A stretch of DNA of 27,950 nt from DATBAK01 sp036787815 (GTDB taxonomy: Bacteria > Actinomycetota > Acidimicrobiia > IMCC26256 > PALSA-610): contig DAIQOP010000012.1 of the NCBI GenBank assembly GCA_036787815.1, forward strand, positions 1-27,950, read 5' to 3'. The position numbers and the translations under genes were made by a program. Positions 1 through 5,759 of the stretch are shown here, in pieces. The stretch's first letter is position 1; each line of letters begins with the position of its first letter. The notes beneath the pieces were generated by a model. The model was not told the DNA's origin and searched no databases. It worked only from the letters and a program-made list of their open reading frames with translations.

Positions 1-240
1 CGCAGTTCCCCCTCGGCGATCCGACCGCTCGGCCTCGCACTGGAGTATCGACACGCGGCCCCGCGAATTGGAGCGGGGACCAATCTGGCATCGACGCAGC
101 ATCCGCCGCGCCCGTGACAGCACGGGGCGCCAGAGAAGTCGTATTTCTTATCGAGACAGTCGCCGGTTCCGCGACGGACGCACTTCAACACGGGTCGCGT
201 CAGCGTCGACGCATGCATGCACACGTTCATCTCCGTCACC

Positions 241-264
241 GTCGTGGGCTCAGTCGTGGGCTCA
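241..264. repeat. two tandem copies of a 12-bp unit
   Basis: The unit GTCGTGGGCTCA occurs twice in a row (241-252, 253-264). A partial third copy (GTCGTC) follows. It is one of three 12-bp-period arrays in the window; the others are at 4246-4281 and 23361-23396. Confidence 0.85.
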
Positions 265-642
265 GTCGTCGTCACAGTCCTCGTCATCGTCGTGGACGTA
301 CACCTACCGCTCGCGTCGGAAGGGTGCCATCGGGTCGAGAACGACTCCGTGGGCAGGCCGAATACGAGCCGACGTTGCGACGTCTGCCGTTCCGTGGCAG
401 GCGGGCTACGCCATGCAATGTTGCCGACATCTTGGCAGATATCGTGGTTGAGCACGGTATATACGGAGTCGCAGTCGTCGTCTTTGTGATGGGGATCGGG
501 CCCAAATCCCCTTCTAACGCATGTTCGATCACCTTCGACCAGATATTTTTCTGGAATCCGCCTAGGCCTGTGACCTGCGATTATGTGATCGTCGGAGCAT
601 CACAACTTGCGTTGACGTGATTCTCGCCATTTCGGAGGAACG

Positions 643-849
643 ATGACGTCCGACCCAGACGTTACGGTCCTACAGGTGAGCGTGATCGTATCGACTGGAG
701 AGCAAATACGTGAACACATCGAGAGTGATAGAAGAAATAGAAGGTTCGAATCCCAACGGTGCGCCGAATTCGAGCGAAGGGTCTCGGCCTCACGCACGGC
801 CCGTCCACGCGACGACGAACGGCACCACGCGTGTGTGCGGCGCGCTTGA
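643..849 (+). CDS. possible small hypothetical protein (68 aa)
   Basis: The ATG at 643 is preceded by a strong Shine-Dalgarno-like GGAGGA at 634-639, which is the only reason to consider this frame. The product would be a charged, Arg/Glu-rich protein with no hydrophobic segment and no family I recognise. The Arg-rich second half looks like non-coding GC-rich translation, so the frame may be chance. It lies upstream of the DUF5131 gene on the same strand and could be an element-borne small ORF. Confidence 0.22.
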   Translation: MTSDPDVTVLQVSVIVSTGEQIREHIESDRRNRRFESQRCAEFERRVSASRTARPRDDERHHACVRRA

Positions 850-985
850 ACGCGGCCGAGGCCGAACACGAACGGAGTCGCCCTGTAGCGCTCCCACCAT
901 CTCGGGCACGACGCCCGCGAATGATCGACGGTGCAGCGGGAGCCCGTCGCAACGATCTTCCATCCCGCACAACGAAAGGAATGTC

Positions 986-1773
986 ATGAGTAGTCAAAGC
1001 GACATCCAATGGACCGACGCCACCTGGAACCCCACGACAGGCTGTGATCGCGTCTCGGCAGGATGTGACAACTGCTACGCGATGACCCTCGCGGCTCGCC
1101 TGAAGCGGATGGGTTCGCCGAGGTATCAGAACGACGGTGATCCGCGCACGAGTGGCCCCGGCTTCAAGCCCACACTCCATCCCGCCGCTCTCGACATACC
1201 GCGCAAGTGGCGCAAGCCTCGGCTGATCTTCGTGGACTCGATGAGCGACCTGTTCCACGACGACGTCCCACTCTCGTACATCCAGCAGGTGTTCGAAGTG
1301 ATGGAGCAGACACCCCGACATACCTACCAGGTGCTTACGAAGAGGTCGAAGCGTCTCGCGTCAGTCGCCGGTGACCTGCCATGGCCAGAGAACGTGTGGA
1401 TGGGAGTCAGCATCGAGACCGATCGGTACGCGTTCCGGGCGCGTGACCTCGCTGGCACTCCCGCAGCCGTGAAGTTCCTGTCCTGCGAACCGCTCCTCGG
1501 ACTGTTGCCGTCGCTCCCACTCGACGGGATCGACTGGGTCATCCTCGGCGGCGAGAGCGGACCGAAGGCTCGGCCCGTCGACGTGGCCTGGATGCGCGCC
1601 ATCCAACAACGCTGCGTCGCCGACGGGATCCCCGTCTTCGTGAAGCAGCTCGGCACCNNNNNNNNNNCGGACACGGCGCCAAGAAGGGCGGTGACCCGAA
1701 GCAGTGGCCGAAGGACCTCCGAGTGCGCAAGATGCCGCGAACCCGGACGCGCCAGCGCGCCGTCCGCCCCTGA
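986..1773 (+). CDS. phage Gp37/Gp68-family (DUF5131) protein, interrupted by a gap
   Basis: The ATG at 986 follows a GAAAGGA ribosome-binding site at 973-979. The N-terminus carries the family hallmark: a T-W-N-P-x-T-G-C motif, then a radical-SAM-like cysteine cluster at C20, C27 and C30. Next comes a conserved F-V-D-S-M-S-D-L-F motif and, further on, a W-V-I-L-G-G-E-S-G motif. All are typical of DUF5131 proteins found in phages and mobile elements; their reaction is not firmly established. The 10-N gap at 1658-1667 breaks the frame. After it, a different frame (1669-1773) gives the expected family C-terminus, with K-G-G-D-P and W-P-x-D-L-R-V-R motifs, ending at TGA 1771-1773. The frame change therefore comes from an arbitrary gap length, not a real frameshift; roughly 8-15 residues appear to be missing. 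It is probably cargo of the integrated element. Confidence 0.85.
1658..1667. other. 10-N scaffold gap inside the DUF5131 gene
   Basis: Ten Ns. The coding sequence on the two sides belongs to one protein but in different frames, so the true gap length is not 10. Confidence 0.95.
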
Positions 1774-1881
1774 CCGCGACGATCGGCTCCGCCTGATCAA
1801 CGGAGCCGATCCCTCGGTCGGGTGGCTTAGACCGCGTTCACGACACGGAACGTCGCTCACCCGGGGATTAGATCAGATTCG

Positions 1882-1899
1882 CGCCCCGCATGAGGGGCG
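1882..1899. promoter_or_regulatory. short inverted repeat upstream of the excisionase-like gene
   Basis: CGCCCC (1882-1887) pairs with GGGGCG (1894-1899) around a 6-nt loop. It lies in the 177-bp spacer between the DUF5131 stop and the HTH gene. It could be a weak terminator or an operator; there is no T-tract. Confidence 0.3.
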
Positions 1900-1950
1900 A
1901 GTACCGCATCACGAACAGCAGGCCCCCTGAGGGGTCGGACAGAGGGAGAC

Positions 1951-2160
1951 ATGCAAGCCCATCAACCACTCATGACGATTCACGAGGTGTCGGAGTACCT
2001 CCGAGTACCGGTCGGGACCCTCTACAACTGGCGCTACTTGGGCACCGGCCCAGCATGCGCGAAGATCGGCCGCCACCTCCGCTACCGCCGAACCGACGTC
2101 GAAGCCTGGGTGGCCGAACAGCTGCACCTCGACGCCGCGCAGCGCGGAAACGGACGGTAG
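1951..2160 (+). CDS. excisionase-like helix-turn-helix DNA-binding protein (69 aa)
   Basis: This is a small single-domain protein of the MerR-like HTH_17/excisionase class. A 'M-T-I-H-E-V-S-E-Y-L-R-V' recognition-helix start is followed by 'T-L-Y-N-W' and the wing motif ending in R-Y-R-R-x-D-V-E-A-W-V. The ATG at 1951 sits behind GAGGGAG (1941-1947). It ends three bases before the integrase start (2164), so the two are almost certainly co-transcribed. In tyrosine-integrase elements such a protein commonly acts as a recombination directionality factor, bending DNA at the attachment sites to favour excision. That role is inferred from family and position. It could instead be a transcriptional regulator of the element. 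Confidence 0.85.
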   Translation: MQAHQPLMTIHEVSEYLRVPVGTLYNWRYLGTGPACAKIGRHLRYRRTDVEAWVAEQLHLDAAQRGNGR

Positions 2161-2163
2161 ACC

Positions 2164-3771
2164 GTGGCGATCACGCGCAAGGAGAACTCACGAGGTGTCC
2201 GGTATCAGGCCACCTACCGAGCCGCAGACGGTCGCGAGCGAACCAAGACGTTCGTACGCAAGACGGATGCCGACCGCTGGGAGCGCGATCAACGATCCGC
2301 TCGCGATCGAGGGCACTGGGTCGATCCTCGGCTCGCGGCAAAGCTCACCGTAGGTACGTTCGGTGAGCAGTGGTTAGCCACCCGGGTCAACCTGAAGCCG
2401 GGAACGCTCGAAGGTTACAAATCGCTTTGGCGGTCGCGTGTTCGCTCTCGCTGGGGCGACATCCCGCTTGGACGCGTCACGCGCGCCGACATTGTCGAGT
2501 GGGTTGCTGACCTCAACGCGGACGGACTGTCGGCATCGAGGGTGCGGCAGGCACATCAGTTGTTGTCGGCGATTCTCGAAGCCGCGTTGAAAGATCGGAA
2601 GCTTGCCGCCAACCCGGCGAAGGGCATCGAACTACCCCGTCTTCCCAAGAAGGAGCGTCGATATCTCGACCATCGCCAGCTCGGCGAGCTTGCGCACGCG
2701 TGCGGTGAGTACGAACTGCTCGTGCTTGTGCTCGGGTACTGCGGTCTTCGATGGGGTGAGGCTGCTGCGCTCCGAGTACGACGGGTTGACATCCGTAGCC
2801 GTCGCGTACATGTCGCCGAATCCTTCGACGAGAAGCTCGGCACGTTCGGCCTTCCGAAGGATCATCAACGGCGGTCGGTTCCAGTTCCCGCCTTCCTGTG
2901 GGAACGACTGGCGGCGCACGTCGCCGAGCGCGAGCCCGATGACTTTGTCTTTTCTGGGCCGGGCGGCGGCGTGCTACGAAACGGCAACTTTCGCTCCCGG
3001 TGCTTCAACCCGGCAACGGAGCGCGTTGCCCTCTCGGGCTTCGTTCCTCACGAACTCCGCCACACGGCGGCCAGCCTCGCCATTTCGTCAGGGGCTTCGA
3101 TCAAGGCCGTGCAGAGGATGTTGGGTCACGCGTCGGCGGTGATGACCTTGGATCGGTACGGCCATCTCTACCCAGACGATCTAAACGACCTTGCTGATCG
3201 GATTGACGCGGCGGCTCGCGAAGCCGCGGACTTTTCGCGGACTTCAGACGACGCCGCCGATGAAGATCGCGATGTGCAAGCGTCTGACCTGCAGGAACCC
3301 GCGCGCCCGGGAGGACTCGAACCTCCGACCCGCAGATTAGAAGTCTGCCGCTCTGTCCAACTGAGCTACGGGCGCCGAATGGGCGCAGGATACCGGTGCT
3401 CTCGGCGCCGGCCGTGCACGCCGGACAGTCAGGAGCCCGCCATCCACAGTGGGAGCTGCATGGCGAGTTCGTCGGGAAGCGCGAGATCGTGGAGAGCAGC
3501 GACACGGAGAAGAGCGGCAGACGCTACGGCGACCGCGTCTGTGACCCGTCGCTCGCGGATGAGTCGAGCGATTCGCTCGCCGGGCAGTCCGTTCTCTTCG
3601 GCAAACGCGGCGAGCTTCGCGAGTTCCGAGTCATCCAAGATGCCGGACGGATGCGTCCGCACGGCATCTGTTCCCACTGCGATCATCGTCCCGATGAGGA
3701 TCGCAGCGCGCTTCACGGCTGTGGGAAGTTCCCCGTCGAGAGAGGACGCCAGACGCCCTGCGAGGTCTTGA
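2164..3771 (+). CDS. tyrosine site-specific integrase; 3' end runs through a tRNA gene
   Basis: Phage-type integrase, starting at GTG 2164. Residues about 1-55 form an AP2-like/arm-binding N-terminus and 60-150 a SAM-like core-binding domain. The catalytic domain shows R196 (in C-G-L-R-W-G-E), H296-x-x-R299-H300, H322 (in L-G-H) and nucleophile Y332. This residue set is complete for strand cleavage and exchange. The usual length for the family is about 370-400 residues. Here the reading frame has no stop at that point. It enters the antisense strand of tRNA-Arg at about residue 380 and continues to 3771, opposite the downstream minus-strand gene, giving 535 codons. Residues beyond about 380 are therefore probably not native integrase. 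The original stop was likely lost or replaced when the element joined this site. Functional length is uncertain; the identity of the enzyme is not. Confidence 0.9.
   Translation: MAITRKENSRGVRYQATYRAADGRERTKTFVRKTDADRWERDQRSARDRGHWVDPRLAAKLTVGTFGEQWLATRVNLKPGTLEGYKSLWRSRVRSRWGDIPLGRVTRADIVEWVADLNADGLSASRVRQAHQLLSAILEAALKDRKLAANPAKGIELPRLPKKERRYLDHRQLGELAHACGEYELLVLVLGYCGLRWGEAAALRVRRVDIRSRRVHVAESFDEKLGTFGLPKDHQRRSVPVPAFLWERLAAHVAEREPDDFVFSGPGGGVLRNGNFRSRCFNPATERVALSGFVPHELRHTAASLAISSGASIKAVQRMLGHASAVMTLDRYGHLYPDDLNDLADRIDAAAREAADFSRTSDDAADEDRDVQASDLQEPARPGGLEPPTRRLEVCRSVQLSYGRRMGAGYRCSRRRPCTPDSQEPAIHSGSCMASSSGSARSWRAATRRRAADATATASVTRRSRMSRAIRSPGSPFSSANAASFASSESSKMPDGCVRTASVPTAIIVPMRIAARFTAVGSSPSREDARRPARS
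3302..3375 (-). tRNA. tRNA-Arg (anticodon TCT)
   Basis: Read on the minus strand from 3375 to 3303, the sequence folds as a complete tRNA. The 7-bp acceptor GCGCCCG pairs with CGGGCGC and a D-arm GCTC/GAGC is present. The anticodon stem GCAGA/TCTGC holds the 7-nt loop CTTCTAA (anticodon TCT, reading AGA). The T-arm is GGAGG-TTCGAGT-CCTCC. Discriminator base 3302 would be G; CCA is not encoded. The integrase gene points at its 3' end, the usual arrangement when a tRNA serves as the attachment site. Confidence 0.96.
3345..3401. repeat. 57-bp direct repeat, copy A (tRNA 5' half plus leader)
   Basis: Matches 4369-4425 with two mismatches (3354 T vs 4378 C; 3368 A vs 4392 G). The offset is exactly 1,024 bp. 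The block covers tRNA-Arg nucleotides 1-31 and 26 bp upstream of the tRNA, including its -10 element. Confidence 0.92.
3387..3392 (-). promoter_or_regulatory. -10 element of the tRNA-Arg promoter
   Basis: On the minus strand this reads TATCCT, 11 nt before the first base of the mature tRNA. It lies inside the 57-bp block that is duplicated at 4369-4425, so the partial copy carries the same -10 element. No good -35 was seen. Confidence 0.5.
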
Positions 3772-4286
3772 CCCGCTGCGATCGCGATGGTGATCGCGGC
3801 TTCTTCGGGAACCACCTCGTGGATGGCACTTGCGCTTTCAGCTTCACCGGCGGGTGCTGCTTCCCGTGGTGCGGGAGCGCCGGGCTGGGCTGCTGAACCG
3901 CGATGCGGCAGCGCATCGCCGAGTCGTGGCGGCTCCGAAGGCGTGCCGTCGTCGCTACGGCGCCTCCGCACGCGATGGAGGGCAAAGCCCGTCAGTCCGA
4001 CTGCGACGACGCCCAGGCCGAGGATCCCGAGGGCGACCGACAACCAGCCCGCTGCTGTTCCGCTCATTCCCCAGCCCGTGTTGCCGTGCGCCTTCATGTT
4101 CGACCACTTCTTGTCGTCGAAGCAGGTGTTCACGAACACGACGTAGCGGCGACCCAGCTCGACGTGGCTGCACCTGCCGTGGGCTTGGCTGAGGAGCTGA
4201 ACGCCTGAGGAGAGAAAGGTCAGCGCGCCGGCGACGACAACGACTCGCCACACGATTCGCCAGACGGTTCGCCAGACGGTTCGCAT
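3429..4286 (-). CDS. hypothetical membrane protein (285 aa)
   Basis: I do not recognise the family. The N-terminus begins with a repetitive R-T-V-W segment from a 12-bp tandem array. A hydrophobic segment follows (about 15-35), then a short extracytoplasmic-looking loop with two cysteines, and a second membrane helix (about 78-102). Next come a basic stop-transfer R-R-R-R and a long Pro/Ala-rich linker. The C-terminal domain (about 145-285) is Ala-rich and helical. The ATG at 4286 has only a weak upstream GGAA; an internal GTG at 4250 would place the array outside the protein. The gene is the only one inside the 1-kb segment bounded by the 57-bp repeats, and it is antisense to the run-on end of the integrase frame. 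GC-rich codon positions on this strand support a real gene. Confidence 0.65.
   Translation of the reverse strand: MRTVWRTVWRIVWRVVVVAGALTFLSSGVQLLSQAHGRCSHVELGRRYVVFVNTCFDDKKWSNMKAHGNTGWGMSGTAAGWLSVALGILGLGVVAVGLTGFALHRVRRRRSDDGTPSEPPRLGDALPHRGSAAQPGAPAPREAAPAGEAESASAIHEVVPEEAAITIAIAAGQDLAGRLASSLDGELPTAVKRAAILIGTMIAVGTDAVRTHPSGILDDSELAKLAAFAEENGLPGERIARLIRERRVTDAVAVASAALLRVAALHDLALPDELAMQLPLWMAGS
4246..4281. repeat. three tandem copies of a 12-bp unit at a gene start
   Basis: Units are CGCCACACGATT, CGCCAGACGGTT and CGCCAGACGGTT. On the minus strand they encode the repeated Val-Trp-Arg residues at the N-terminus of the membrane protein, or sit just upstream of it if translation begins at the internal GTG. 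Confidence 0.85.
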
Positions 4287-4368
4287 TGCCGAACTTCCAT
4301 TCCGTACACGAGGCGGATACGTCCGTGTCTCGCACGCGTACGCGAGCGGGCCCGCGACACCGAGGAGA

Positions 4369-4399
4369 CTGCCGCTCCGTCCAACTGAGCTGCGGGCGC
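4369..4399 (-). pseudogene. tRNA-Arg remnant (5' half only)
   Basis: Corresponds to the acceptor 5' strand, D-arm and anticodon-stem start of the intact tRNA at 3302-3375. Homology stops just before the anticodon loop; the anticodon, T-arm and 3' acceptor are absent. It cannot yield a functional tRNA. Confidence 0.85.
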
Positions 4400-4425
4400 C
4401 GAATGGGCGCAGGATACCGGTGCTC
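4369..4425. repeat. 57-bp direct repeat, copy B
   Basis: Second copy of the block at 3345-3401, same orientation, two mismatches. It bounds the right side of the 1-kb segment that carries the orphan membrane-protein gene. Confidence 0.92.
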
Positions 4426-4467
4426 GCGGCTCGCGCGGTGCGTGGTGCAGTGCCGATGGAGCGACAG

Positions 4468-4926
4468 TCAGGCGTTCTCGACGGGCGCGAACGCGGCGTC
4501 GGCGCTCGGGCCGAGCACGAGTGCGAGCACGCCCACGGCGACGGCGATACCGACCAACGAGCGGAACGGGTCGAATGCGAACGTCAGCAGGTAGCCGCAC
4601 ATCACCGCGGCCTGCACGGCGAAGGCGAGCGGTCGGGCCCAGGCCCGGCGCTCGGCAAGACCGACGGCGCCGGCGATCGCGGCGATCGCGAAGCTGCCGA
4701 GCATGAACGCGGCGCCGAAGCGCCACGCGCCGATCCCGTGGCCGAGGAAGCGCACGCGGGTCGTGTGCGTGGCGAGCAACGCGAGGAACGCCCCGGTCGC
4801 GGCCAGAGCGCCCTGCGCGGCGACGATCGTCGCCGCGCCGAGCACACTGCCGGGCAGGGGCACGAGGGTGGTGACCTGTGAACCGGGTTCGTGGGGGTCG
4901 GACTCTCGGGTTGTCACGGTCTCCAA
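4468..4926 (-). CDS. small integral membrane protein, four predicted helices (152 aa)
   Basis: The start is TTG (4926-4924), chosen because AAGGAGAG lies about 6 nt upstream on the minus strand and no better start is nearby. A hydrophilic N-terminus of about 25 residues is followed by four hydrophobic segments, near residues 27-52, 70-90, 95-115 and 120-142. The short loops contain R-V-R-F-L-G-H and E-R-R-A-W-A-R-P. The layout resembles small actinobacterial integral-membrane proteins of unknown function. It is a single gene with the tRNA remnant downstream and a 161-bp spacer upstream. No enzymatic motif was seen. Confidence 0.8.
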   Translation of the reverse strand: METVTTRESDPHEPGSQVTTLVPLPGSVLGAATIVAAQGALAATGAFLALLATHTTRVRFLGHGIGAWRFGAAFMLGSFAIAAIAGAVGLAERRAWARPLAFAVQAAVMCGYLLTFAFDPFRSLVGIAVAVGVLALVLGPSADAAFAPVENA

Positions 4927-5075
4927 CAGCCTCTCTCCTTGCTTGCTCCCATTGTGGCGAGCCCACGTGAAGACTCGGTGAGGGAAAGCTGAGAGTTTGT
5001 CGAGTGCCGGAGAACGTCCAGGTCAGGCCGCCTCGCCGGGATCGCCATTCGTCAAGCAGAAGCTTGCGAAAGTCG

Positions 5076-5081
5076 TAGGAT
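5076..5081 (+). promoter_or_regulatory. -10 element, probable leaderless start of the SufR-like gene
   Basis: TAGGAT ends 6 nt before ATG 5088, which would put the transcription start at or next to the start codon. The intervening GGGGG could alternatively serve as a ribosome-binding site. Confidence 0.4.
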
Positions 5082-5087
5082 GGGGGC

Positions 5088-5759
5088 ATGGCGACGTCGC
5101 TGAGCACGGCCAAACGTCGGGTGCTCGAGCACCTCAAGCGCGCTGACGGCGCGACCGCGTCGGAGGTTGCGAAGGCGTTGGGCATCACCGAAGCGGCGGT
5201 GCGCCAGCACATCGACGTGCTCGTGGAGCAGGGTCTCGTCGAGCGGCGCGCGCTGCCTCGCGCGCAATCGGGTCGGGGCCGCTCGCCGATCGAGTGGGTG
5301 CTCACACCCGGCGCGGCGAGCCAGTTCGCCGACCGCCACGGCCTGCTCACCGTCGAACTGCTCGGCGCCATCCGCGACGCGTTGGGCAACGACGGCCTCG
5401 ACCGGGTCGTCGACGCGCGCACCGAGTTGCAGCTCGACGCGTACCGCGCGGTGGTTCCCGCGGCGGGTGCGGCCACGCTCGAGGCGCGAGTGCGCGCGCT
5501 CGCCGCGCAACGCAGCGAAGAGGGTTACATGGCCGACGTGTATCCCGACGACGACACTGACGGCGTGGTGCTCGTCGAGCATCACTGCCCGATCTGCACC
5601 GCCGCGACCGCGTGCCCGGGCTTGTGCCGTTCCGAGCTCGAGCTCTTCCGCGACACGCTCGGTCCCGACGTGACCGTCGAGCGCACCGCGCACCTGCTCG
5701 CGGGCGACGTGCGGTGCGCGTATCGCATCCGTCCGGCGAACGTGGCCGCCGTCAGCTGA
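5088..5759 (+). CDS. SufR-like winged-helix regulator with Fe-S-type cysteines
   Basis: The 223-aa protein starts with an ArsR/DeoR-type winged helix (about 6-75) containing the recognition-helix motif 'T-E-A-A-V-R-Q-H-I-D-V-L'. The C-terminal domain has cysteines at 167, 170, 176, 180 and 210. The C167-x12-C180-x29-C210 spacing closely resembles the three cluster-binding cysteines of actinobacterial SufR, a repressor that senses iron-sulfur status through a bound cluster. The ending (H-L-L-A-G-D-V-R-C-A-Y-R-I) is also typical of that family. No suf genes are present in this window, so its target is unknown. Its stop overlaps the convergent amidohydrolase stop by 8 bp. It could be a SufR paralogue that senses redox or NO for another regulon. 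Confidence 0.82.
   Translation: MATSLSTAKRRVLEHLKRADGATASEVAKALGITEAAVRQHIDVLVEQGLVERRALPRAQSGRGRSPIEWVLTPGAASQFADRHGLLTVELLGAIRDALGNDGLDRVVDARTELQLDAYRAVVPAAGAATLEARVRALAAQRSEEGYMADVYPDDDTDGVVLVEHHCPICTAATACPGLCRSELELFRDTLGPDVTVERTAHLLAGDVRCAYRIRPANVAAVS

Larger units (their letters stand above)
1..985. other. left-edge stretch without a recognisable gene
   Basis: Several overlapping open frames exist on both strands, but none has a recognisable family, consistent codon bias or a convincing start, apart from the weak candidate at 643-849. Base composition is less GC-rich than the rest of the window in places (around 540-760). A frame starting at 217 would encode a Val-rich membrane-like stretch, but that stretch comes largely from the 12-bp tandem repeat at 241-264 and has no ribosome-binding site. 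Its position beside phage-type genes suggests it is inside the integrated element. Confidence 0.5.

Noticed and set aside
217..489. Small Val-rich membrane protein at 217-489
   Set aside because: The hydrophobic stretch stems from a 12-bp tandem repeat, there is no ribosome-binding site, and the rest of the translation lacks coding character.
742..753. GGTTCGAATCCC, resembling a tRNA T-loop, as a possible distal att site or tRNA
   Set aside because: The flanking bases do not form a T-stem and no acceptor, D-arm or anticodon arm fits. It is also in the wrong orientation to be the distal copy of tRNA-Arg.
986..1930. A frameshifted or pseudogenised DUF5131 gene
   Set aside because: The frame change coincides with an arbitrary-length N gap and both sides match one family, so there is no evidence of real inactivation.
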